This document shows, piece after piece, positions 35,696 through 42,461 of a stretch of DNA of 64,000 nt. The first letter of the stretch is position 1; each line of letters starts with the position of its first letter. Under the pieces are notes generated by a model. That model had not been told where the DNA came from. It did not search any database and was given only the letters and a program-made list of their open reading frames with translations. The stretch comes from Bdellovibrio sp. SKB1291214 (GTDB lineage: Bacteria; Bdellovibrionota; Bdellovibrionia; Bdellovibrionales; Bdellovibrionaceae): contig NZ_CP106855.1 in the NCBI RefSeq assembly GCF_002209355.2, positions 2,728,001 through 2,792,000 on the forward strand, written 5' to 3'. Both the position numbers and the translations under genes were made by a program.

Positions 35696-36136
35696 ATGAA
35701 GAAGTTCTTTATTTTAAAAACATTTATCTCGGGTTTTTTGTCTCTGTCACTTTTTTCAAGTGTGGCATTGGCTGAAACTAAAATGAAAATTAAAACTCCC
35801 GCAGCCGATGCGAAAAAACTAACGTTTTGTTTTAGTAAATACGAACCAGGTCCTGTTGTTAATTTCGTAAACGATAAAATGATCAAAATTATTTACGGCG
35901 ACACGAAAGCTGATTTGAAAGTTCTTTCGAAAAAAACTCGAACAAGTACGCCTGAAGTAGGAATCAAAGTCGATATCGTAGAATATAAAGTTCTTGATCT
36001 TGCAGAAAAAGTTAAGTGGCTTATGAAAATCAGCTCGTACAAGCAAGACAAGCAGCTCTTCATTACCATTTTCGGTGAACAACAATTCTTTGGAAGTCTT
36101 TCAGGCTGCTCATCCCTAACGAGAATCGACGAATAG
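35696..36136 (+). CDS. Small secreted protein, unknown function
   Basis: 146 aa with a Sec signal peptide (about 1-27, 'SLFSSVALAETK'). The mature part is lysine-rich with mostly strand pattern and two cysteines (in 'LTFCFSKYE' and 'SLSGCSSLTR') far apart, perhaps one disulfide linking both ends of a small beta fold. AAAAGGAAA precedes ATG 35696; the frame open back to 35660 has no better start. The broken ORF at 36146 follows after 9 bases, so both were probably one operon. Confidence 0.7.
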   Translation: MKKFFILKTFISGFLSLSLFSSVALAETKMKIKTPAADAKKLTFCFSKYEPGPVVNFVNDKMIKIIYGDTKADLKVLSKKTRTSTPEVGIKVDIVEYKVLDLAEKVKWLMKISSYKQDKQLFITIFGEQQFFGSLSGCSSLTRIDE

Positions 36137-36145
36137 GTGAGTGCC

Positions 36146-36235
36146 ATGAAATTAAATCTTCTGGCTTGTCTTTCAGCTGTATTTCTTGCCGGGCCAGATG
36201 CTGCTGCCAGCAATGCCGGAAGAGTTAAAAACTGA
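36146..36235 (+). pseudogene. Truncated secreted-protein gene joined to sufE repeat
   Basis: An ATG with a good ribosome site (AGGTGAG) opens a 29-codon frame that begins with a convincing signal peptide ('MKLNLLACLSAVFLAGPDAA') and then runs, out of frame, into the copied sufE sequence and stops. It looks like the 5' end of a secreted-protein gene cut at the recombination junction near 36204. What the full gene encoded is unknown. Confidence 0.6.
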
Positions 36236-36539
36236 ACAGAATATCGTTAAGGGTTGTCAGTCTCAGGTATGGCTTCACGCTGCGATGTCTGACGATGGCA
36301 AGATGATGTTGGTTGGCGATAGCGACGCATTGATTGTTAAAGGCCTTGTGGCGCTGTTGTTAAAGGTCTACTCAGGCTCAACGCCTAATGAGGTTTTGAT
36401 GACGCCGCCGGAGTTTTTAAGAGCTCTAGGCTTTGAGGGGAATTTGTCGCCAAGTCGCGCGAATGGTCTTCACTCGATGTTAAAGCAAATCAAACTCTAC
36501 GCGACGGCTTTTGATTATATGTTGAAGCTTAAGAAGTAG
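36204..36539 (+). pseudogene. 5'-truncated second copy of sufE
   Basis: The frame matches sufE from Leu35 to the stop, with one amino-acid change (Gln to Glu), and keeps the acceptor cysteine in 'IVKGCQSQVW'. The first 34 residues are missing. In-frame ATGs at 36198 and 36213 lack a ribosome site, so it is probably not translated well. Because nearly all of the about 20 differences from the intact copy are silent, this copy was a working gene for most of its separate history. Confidence 0.85.
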
Positions 36540-36576
36540 TTAGTTACTTCGATACAAAGTTCATTAAAAAACAGTA

Positions 36577-36604
36577 CGGCTGCTCTCTCAAAGCGGCCGT
36601 TTTT
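36577..36604 (+). terminator. Intrinsic terminator, copy B
   Basis: CGGCTGCT...AAAGCGGCCG with a T run; the counterpart of the sufE terminator at 31907-31935. One arm change turns an A-T pair into a tolerated G-T pair. Confidence 0.85.
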
Positions 36605-36614
36605 GCTTCCACCG

Positions 36615-36992
36615 AAATTGTATCGAAAAGAGAATTCATCCTTTATCCGCATAAAAAATAGTAAACCTGGATTTTTTATTTACGAAATAACTCGTTTGTT
36701 TGTCTTAATATCGAACAGACTACAGAGTGCAAAATCGAAGTCAAAGTGCTTGATACCTCCGCATAAGAACGGCATTCCAAGTAGGCGTTGTTCCTCGATA
36801 TTTCCCCCTATTCACGATTAAAAAAAATCCCTCAGCGAATTCTGTTGGATCGCTTTGTTTGTCACAAAGATCTTCAATTTCTCTAACCTCTTGATTGCTT
36901 GGTCGTGCTGCTGGACCATAAGTATGGTGAAGATCAGTTCAATCTGATCGGGGTGAGTTTTTTTGTAGCCTCTATTTACAAAAGGATGATCA
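36615..36992. other. Gene-free A/T-rich stretch before the tailspike-like gene
   Basis: About 380 bp without a credible gene. It holds a small inverted repeat GATCAG/CTGATC (36932-36949) about 45 bp before the following ATG, which could be an operator or leader hairpin, and presumably the promoter of that gene. I see no integrase site, tRNA or further repeat copy. Confidence 0.45.
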
Positions 36993-38825
36993 ATGAAAAG
37001 AAGACAAGTTTTGCAATCCGCTGCCTCCTCTTTTGTCGCTGCTCTTTCTGTCGGTGCTATTTCCAACCGTGCGGAAGCAGCTGCTTTGCCAGCAAGTTAT
37101 GCCCAGGGGGATATCGGGTCTGTCATTGAGTTGCGTTCTACACGCCCTTCTGTTAATGGCGCTAAGATGACAGTAAGAAGTTACCATTCAGGTCTTAACG
37201 TTGGTGGTGGCGACTTTATCGGTTACTTGTCGAGTGGAACAGATGATGGCGGGACTGTCTTTGCCGGCAATGGTTACCATTGGCGTCGCGTGATCACTGA
37301 TCCCAACAGTCTGACAATAGTTGATTTCGGTGCTAAACCCGACGGTAAAACGGATTCAGCAGCTGCGATGAAAGCGATGTTTGCTTGGTCGCAAGCGAAC
37401 TATCCGACCATTGGTATTCAGTTACCTGGGGGTAAATTCTTCGTATCTCAGGTGGATATGGGAACGGCCGAGTTGCCATTCTTCCGTGTTGCGGGGGGGG
37501 CGGTAAATTTCGGTTACTTCCCGTCGACTAATTTGGTCTCGGATGGGCAGAAAAGTCCTTTGTTTAAAGTAGTTGCACGCAGAGCCGAGATTTCAAATCT
37601 GGTCTTTAATGGACAGACTAATGTAAAAACAAATTACCAAGGGTTCTTTACGAATACTTGTACTGGCGGTCAGTTTTTCCGCGGGGCATGTTTACGCTTT
37701 CAATATGTCGGTGGTGCTTCTTTAAGTCTTTTAGACACACTAGATTGCAAAATTGACCAATTTTATGCCAATAACTGTACGAATGATATTGTTAGAGCTG
37801 GTTGGTCTGGTAGAGCAGCCGGAGTTTGGGATCACAGCACGGCGATTGAGCTTTCCAACTTCAATATTCAAAATTGTAAAAGCGGAAAAGTATTTAACTT
37901 GCCTCGCTGTACTCAGTCGATCATGCATAACGGGTGGATCGAGCACTGTACTAATCCAGGAGATATCTCTAACGGACAATGGATTCTCGATGCATTAAGT
38001 CTTGAAGACTGTACGAACCCGTTGAACGCGCGTTACTCTCGCTTGAATCAGCGTCAGACTAATTTGCAATCTGGAAGCTCGATTGACAATTCAAACACCG
38101 GCACAGACCCTAGCCGCTGGCTGAGTGCATGGGAGATGGGTTCAACGAGAATTGAGTCCTTTGGTTCCGACCTTGGCGGCAGTTTGAGATACGGTCACAT
38201 CAATTCGCAGTACAGGCTGAGCAACAATGTCGGTACGGCGGAATGGTTTGAGTTAGGCAATTTCTTTACTCCTACTATGGGGGACAACTGGGAAATCGAA
38301 TTATTTGGTCAAACACAGTATAATGCCGGTAGCACTAATCAGCCTTTAACGAATCTGATTAGCGGGAAAACCACTGGGGGAAAAGCTACAATTCATTTGC
38401 AACGCAAAGGGGATAACAAGGCTGAAGCGACTTGGTTTGGAGAAGGCAGTTGTCCTGTGTTAGCTGTGCGAATTGAGCCACGGTCCGCTACAGATACTAA
38501 AGTATTCGTTAAGATTAATAACTGGACGCCAACGATTATCGTACTTTTGAAAAGTAACGGTAAGGATCGCTTTCTGGCAGGGCAGTGCTTACGTTTCGAC
38601 CCCGTGATGGAGAAGGGAGCACCAGGTAGTGCCACTGAAAATGCTCCAGCGCGCTTCAGTCTGCACAATGGACAAGCCGGAATCGGTGGTAATGAGGAGG
38701 GTGACTTGTTGCTTGCTACACGACTTGTAGCCGCTTCTTCCGTCGACACTTCAAAAGCCAAAGGTTATATCCATGTGGTGATTAACGGTGAAACGGTTGC
38801 AATGCCGTATTTTAATATCAAGTAA
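36993..38825 (+). CDS. Tat-exported tailspike-like polysaccharide depolymerase candidate
   Basis: 610 aa. The N-terminus 'MKRRQVLQSAASSF' with a mild hydrophobic stretch to 'NRAEAAALP' looks like a twin-arginine signal. Next is a region (about 45-105) with the pattern of phage tailspike head-proximal domains: 'VRSYHSGLNVGGGDFIGYL', 'TDDGGTVFAGNGYHWRRV'. It is followed by the pectate-lyase-3/beta-helix entry 'VDFGAKPDGKTDSAAAMKAM' and a long strand-rich region typical of right-handed beta-helices, with a distinct C-terminal module (about 440-610). Probable role: binding or cutting a surface polysaccharide. RBS AAAGGA lies upstream and a strong terminator follows. Catalytic residues cannot be assigned by eye. 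Confidence 0.75.
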   Translation: MKRRQVLQSAASSFVAALSVGAISNRAEAAALPASYAQGDIGSVIELRSTRPSVNGAKMTVRSYHSGLNVGGGDFIGYLSSGTDDGGTVFAGNGYHWRRVITDPNSLTIVDFGAKPDGKTDSAAAMKAMFAWSQANYPTIGIQLPGGKFFVSQVDMGTAELPFFRVAGGAVNFGYFPSTNLVSDGQKSPLFKVVARRAEISNLVFNGQTNVKTNYQGFFTNTCTGGQFFRGACLRFQYVGGASLSLLDTLDCKIDQFYANNCTNDIVRAGWSGRAAGVWDHSTAIELSNFNIQNCKSGKVFNLPRCTQSIMHNGWIEHCTNPGDISNGQWILDALSLEDCTNPLNARYSRLNQRQTNLQSGSSIDNSNTGTDPSRWLSAWEMGSTRIESFGSDLGGSLRYGHINSQYRLSNNVGTAEWFELGNFFTPTMGDNWEIELFGQTQYNAGSTNQPLTNLISGKTTGGKATIHLQRKGDNKAEATWFGEGSCPVLAVRIEPRSATDTKVFVKINNWTPTIIVLLKSNGKDRFLAGQCLRFDPVMEKGAPGSATENAPARFSLHNGQAGIGGNEEGDLLLATRLVAASSVDTSKAKGYIHVVINGETVAMPYFNIK

Positions 38826-38847
38826 TCGGGTATTAGTCGCTACAAAT

Positions 38848-38882
38848 AAAAAAAGGCAGGAGATGTGATCCTGCCTTTTTTC
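38848..38882. terminator. Strong bidirectional terminator
   Basis: AAAAAAGGCAGGA and TCCTGCCTTTTTT form a 13-bp perfect stem with a 7-base loop. It serves the tailspike-like gene and, on the other strand, the small secreted-protein gene at 38903. Confidence 0.93.
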
Positions 38883-38902
38883 TTTTCTCGTTCGGAAAGA
38901 AG

Positions 38903-39169
38903 CTATTTTTTCTTTTCTTCTTTTTTCATTTTGCAAGCTTCGATATCAGAAGTAGCAACAGTTACGCCAGCAACTGATTTGCCTTCCATCACTGGATCAA
39001 CACAGTCTTTCCAAAGACCTTTTTTATCTTTGTGAGCTCCTTGTTTAAAGCCCGCAGCTTCGCAAGCCGCTTTTACTTTTGCACAAGGATGATCTTTGCC
39101 ACCGTGACCATCGTTCGCGAATGCAGAAACAGAACCCATAAGTACAAGAGCCATAACTAGAGATTTCAT
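38903..39169 (-). CDS. Small cysteine-containing secreted protein
   Basis: 88 aa with a Sec signal peptide (about 1-19, 'ALVLMGSVSAFAND'). The mature part is about 69 residues, with cysteines in 'DHPCAKVKAACEAAGF', 'LWKDCVDP' and 'IEACKMKKEEKKK', so two disulfides or a metal site are possible. AGGAGG lies 5 bases before the ATG, which decides this start over the longer frame to 39298. The function is unknown. Confidence 0.75.
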   Translation of the reverse strand: MKSLVMALVLMGSVSAFANDGHGGKDHPCAKVKAACEAAGFKQGAHKDKKGLWKDCVDPVMEGKSVAGVTVATSDIEACKMKKEEKKK

Positions 39170-39244
39170 GATTCCTCCTGGAAATCTTTGTTGATTTAAT
39201 GCTACCGAATTAATCGCACTTCGTGTGACGAAGTATCCCATAAT

Positions 39245-39273
39245 AAAAAACCGGAAGATCGCTCTTCCGGTTT
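39245..39273 (-). terminator. Intrinsic terminator after yebC
   Basis: An 11-bp perfect stem AAACCGGAAGA/TCTTCCGGTTT with a 4-base loop; on the minus strand it is followed by a T run. Confidence 0.9.
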
Positions 39274-39298
39274 GGTGGTTTCGGTCGTGTAAAAACAA

Positions 39299-40000
39299 CT
39301 AGATAGTTGCATGCACTCTATGAGTGTCATCCATATCATCTAGGTAGTTCAAAAATTTTTCAACGTCTTTTCTTTGCTCATCAGAAAGTTCCGTGATGTT
39401 TTTCGCTTTGTATGAAAGCTCGGCCTTCGTCACTTTCCAGCCACGTTTTGTCAATGCATCACGAACCGCATCTAGATCTGTGGAACCTGTGAAGAACTCG
39501 TAAGAGCCATCATCATTTTTTGAAACTTCGTTGGCACCTGCTTCGATGGCTTCTTCGTCTGGATCGAATGTTCCGGGTTTAGTACCTTCTAACAAACCTA
39601 CGTGATCAAACATCCAAGCAACGGAGCCTGTTTCACCCATATTGCCTTCATGAGATTTGAAAGCATGGCGCATATCTGGAGCTGTTCTGTGTTTGTTGTC
39701 TGTTTGGCATTCGACGATGACGCCAACACCGTGGGGGCCGTAACCTTCGTACATCAACTCTTCGATCACTTTACCGTCATCAAGAAGTCCTGCACCCTTT
39801 TTGATCGCGCGATCAATCGTATCGTTCGGGCATGATTCTTTTTTAGCGGCTTCAATCGCCATACGAAGACGTGCGTTTGCTGCCGGATCAGGGCCTCCCA
39901 CTTTCGCCGCGACTTGAATCTCGCGCGCGAGCTTTGTGAATATTTGACCCTTTTGTTGGGCTTTCTCTACTTTACCTGCGTTTTTCCATGATTTTCCCAT
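39299..40000 (-). CDS. yebC: YebC/PmpR-family protein
   Basis: 233 aa. 'MGKSWKNAGKVEKAQQKG' is a variant of the family opening, followed by 'FTKLAREIQVAAK', 'ARLRMAIEAAKKESCPNDTI' and 'YEGYGPHGVGVIVECQTDNK', which define the family. Members act as DNA-binding regulators in some species, and more recent work ties the family to relieving ribosome stalling; either role fits. It is a single gene with its own terminator, divergent from the DUF455 gene. Confidence 0.95.
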   Translation of the reverse strand: MGKSWKNAGKVEKAQQKGQIFTKLAREIQVAAKVGGPDPAANARLRMAIEAAKKESCPNDTIDRAIKKGAGLLDDGKVIEELMYEGYGPHGVGVIVECQTDNKHRTAPDMRHAFKSHEGNMGETGSVAWMFDHVGLLEGTKPGTFDPDEEAIEAGANEVSKNDDGSYEFFTGSTDLDAVRDALTKRGWKVTKAELSYKAKNITELSDEQRKDVEKFLNYLDDMDDTHRVHATI

Positions 40001-40064
40001 AACGGAATTTCACCAAATCACGAAGTATTTGGCAAGTGGAGGAGCTGCATGTAAAACGCTTCCT

Positions 40065-40862
40065 ATGTTGACCTTTGAAATCGCCGATGTTTGGACCAAA
40101 ATTGATCAGATTGAGCAGTCTTGTGAGGAAGCCTTCAAGTTAAAGACTCCTTATTTGGCTCCCAAGGATCCGAATCGCGATATTGACTTGCTGCATCCAA
40201 AATATCATCCACCTAAAAAAGGTTTTTCTACCATCGAAGGCCAAGCGCGCATGCTACATGATTTGGCTAGTATCGAACTTCAGGCCATGGAGTTAGGGGT
40301 CAGAACTTTATCTGAGTTCCCGGATGCTCCTGAGGGCTTCAAAGAGGAATTGGTCGCAGTGACGGTGTCCGAAGCTCAACATCTACGCATGTGTCTTGAG
40401 GGGATCGAAAAGCTGGGTTTTAAGTGGGGTGACTGGCCTGTGCACGCAGCGCTTTGGTATGCCGTGGCTCCTGAAGATACCTTGTTGGATCGGATCTTGA
40501 TCGTGCATCGTTATTTGGAAGGCAGTGGTCTTGATGCTGGTGACACCTTGATTCGTCGCTTAGAGGGCACTTCTGGAAAAGAAACAATTCAAAAGATTGT
40601 GAAGCAGATTAACTTTGAGGAAATTGGTCACGTCGATTTTGGTTCTCGTTGGTATCGCGAAATATGCCGTCAGGAAAAAATTGATCACACACTGGATTTC
40701 CCAAAACGTATGGACGATCTTCGTTATCGCCTCCCAAAACGTGTCGAACCCATCAATCGCATCTTGCGTGGTAAAGCTGGATTTACTGATGAAGAAATCC
40801 AGTATTATGAAAACCTTCGCTTAGATTTTATCAATCCTCTTTCGTCTATATCTCAAAAGTAA
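40065..40862 (+). CDS. DUF455 ferritin-like protein
   Basis: 265 aa from ATG 40065. The helical sequence has likely di-iron ligands: Glu in 'LHDLASIELQAMELG', the ExxH in 'VSEAQHLRMCLEG', a Glu in 'VHRYLEGSGLDAG' and the ExxH in 'INFEEIGHVDFG'. This is the DUF455 family, related to the tRNA hydroxylase MiaE. The reaction of this group is not settled. The only strong GGAGGAG is about 22 bases upstream of ATG 40065, so the exact start is uncertain (TTG 40029 is also in frame). Confidence 0.8.
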   Translation: MLTFEIADVWTKIDQIEQSCEEAFKLKTPYLAPKDPNRDIDLLHPKYHPPKKGFSTIEGQARMLHDLASIELQAMELGVRTLSEFPDAPEGFKEELVAVTVSEAQHLRMCLEGIEKLGFKWGDWPVHAALWYAVAPEDTLLDRILIVHRYLEGSGLDAGDTLIRRLEGTSGKETIQKIVKQINFEEIGHVDFGSRWYREICRQEKIDHTLDFPKRMDDLRYRLPKRVEPINRILRGKAGFTDEEIQYYENLRLDFINPLSSISQK

Positions 40863-40952
40863 CAACAATCCTTTCGTGAGGAAACACTTTCGGCTGGACT
40901 CGGAATCGACTGTTCTTTGACTTCCTTGTCCACCGTTGGATACGCTACCAAC

Positions 40953-41762
40953 ATGTTTCTGATTCAAGCTTTGTTAGTGATCTTTACGGTTCCAAGCGTA
41001 CAAGCGCAGGACTCGCTGTTACCCAGTGATACAAGTTGTGAGAAACGTTATGTGGTCGCCTTTCAAGACGATCCACCTGGATTCTTTGTTGATGGCAACA
41101 ATAAAAAAAATGGCACTGCTTACGAGCTCTTGATGGAAGTCGTTCGTCGTTTGGGCTGTAAGTCGACAGAGCAAGTGACGTCCTATCTGACTTTGCGAGA
41201 AAACTTTATTAGAAATAAATCAGATATCTATGCCCTGACTTCCCAGGATCCTGAAATGGATAAGGTCGCTGAATTTGTGGAGATGTTTAGTTTTCCGCGA
41301 ATGATGGTTGTAAGCAGAAAGTTTTCTAGTTCCAAAGATACGATCCCAGAAGTTCTAAAGAATCCAAAAATCACTGTCGGGAATGTTTTGGGTGGACGAT
41401 TATTTATTCAAGAATCTGAACAGGTTGAGTTGATAACAGCGCACCGTCTGCGTGACTTCCCTGGACCTACTGGAGTATTTAAAGCCCTTTTGGAGGGACG
41501 AATTCAAGCGACTTTTAGTTCGCCCGCGTTTACCAATTACTTTATAACTCGGCAAAGTAAAATGGATGATTTCCGCTCCATTCCCGACAAAAGTGGCAAG
41601 GTCTACAGTGGGGGATTTTATCTCTCTAAAAAGCGGTTAACGGACGCAGAACGTGAAAAAATCCGTAAAGCCATCCTAGAGATTCGCGCTGATGGAACGT
41701 TGGCGCGTCTGTATAAGAAGTATGTTAACGAAGAAGATCTGAAGTATTATCTGCCTCAATAA
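40953..41762 (+). CDS. Periplasmic solute-binding protein, family 3 (amino-acid type)
   Basis: 269 aa from ATG 40953, with a signal peptide ('LVIFTVPSVQAQD'). The fold is read from 'YVVAFQDDPPGFFVDGNN', 'GTAYELLMEVVRRLGC' and the C-terminal 'EREKIRKAILEIRADGTLARLYKKY', which is typical of SBP_bac_3 proteins. Such stand-alone copies in predatory and other delta-like bacteria often lack a permease, as here. It could bind an amino acid or act as a sensor input. TTG 40917 is an alternative start that would lengthen the signal region by 12 residues. Confidence 0.82.
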   Translation: MFLIQALLVIFTVPSVQAQDSLLPSDTSCEKRYVVAFQDDPPGFFVDGNNKKNGTAYELLMEVVRRLGCKSTEQVTSYLTLRENFIRNKSDIYALTSQDPEMDKVAEFVEMFSFPRMMVVSRKFSSSKDTIPEVLKNPKITVGNVLGGRLFIQESEQVELITAHRLRDFPGPTGVFKALLEGRIQATFSSPAFTNYFITRQSKMDDFRSIPDKSGKVYSGGFYLSKKRLTDAEREKIRKAILEIRADGTLARLYKKYVNEEDLKYYLPQ

Positions 41763-41831
41763 AAAACATATTAGCATTTAATGATGGTTGTTTCATCAAG
41801 AGACAGGTAACATTTTGTTATTGGAGAAATC

Positions 41832-42461
41832 ATGAGGCTGTCATCGCTTGCGATATACATCGTTATCTTGTTTTCATTCGCGGCCAGCGCGAAAGAACAA
41901 GAACGTGCTTCGCTTGAGGTTGACGATAAAATGTTCTTAGGCGACGTCGTCGTTAAAAAAGGCACCCTTAAAAAAGACCAGCTTGAAGTTCGTGGTTTCA
42001 AGATCCAAGAATCATCTGTCGACGAAGTCGCAAAAAAGTATAAAGCCAAAGTTTACGAAACCGGCGAGGGTGATGACGCTCTTTACCTGGTTTGTTTGAT
42101 TGGTAGCGATAATGCCATCCTCGAGTACACTTCGGGTGAGATGGGTGGAACGGAAAATACCCTTTTGACCGTCAGCCTTCATAAGAACACGGTCAAATAC
42201 ACCTATAAAAAACATTGCACGAAGGTGGATAAAGCTTTCATGAAGCAACGAGTGGCCGGCTTGAAGATCGGCATGAAAGAAGATGCCATCGTTAAGCATC
42301 TCGGCGAACCAAGTAAAAAGACGCCTACGATGGTTCTTTATTATTACGAAGATAAGAAAAAGATCAAGGGTGTGGACTTTCAGATCAATTCCGTAATCCA
42401 CACTCGACTGTCTAACGGAAAAATCATTTCGATCTCCGTTACTCAGGTAATGAATTATTAG
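41832..42461 (+). CDS. Secreted protein with BamE/SmpA-like C-terminal motif
   Basis: 209 aa with a Sec signal peptide (about 1-20, ending ASAKE). The C-terminal 'VAGLKIGMKEDAIVKHLGEP' resembles the 'iGMskdeVl..lGeP' motif of small outer-membrane BamE/SmpA and beta-lactamase-inhibitor-like folds, but there is no lipobox cysteine. The N-terminal half is strand-rich and charged. Function unknown. Its stop codon overlaps that of the convergent caspase-like gene. Confidence 0.65.
   Translation: MRLSSLAIYIVILFSFAASAKEQERASLEVDDKMFLGDVVVKKGTLKKDQLEVRGFKIQESSVDEVAKKYKAKVYETGEGDDALYLVCLIGSDNAILEYTSGEMGGTENTLLTVSLHKNTVKYTYKKHCTKVDKAFMKQRVAGLKIGMKEDAIVKHLGEPSKKTPTMVLYYYEDKKKIKGVDFQINSVIHTRLSNGKIISISVTQVMNY

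Larger units (their letters stand above)
36204..36614 (+). repeat. sufE-3' repeat, copy B
   Basis: Direct repeat of 31532-31942, in the same orientation, including the terminator. The two copies bracket about 4.3 kb of accessory genes. Confidence 0.9.

Noticed and set aside
31868-36203. Mobile element with integrase between the sufE copies
   Set aside because: The segment has no integrase, transposase, terminal inverted repeats or clean target duplication. The repeat is host gene sequence, so homologous exchange is the simpler reading.
36993-38825. Prophage remnant
   Set aside because: Only one tailspike-like gene is present, with its own Tat signal and terminator and no capsid, tail, lysis or integration genes nearby.
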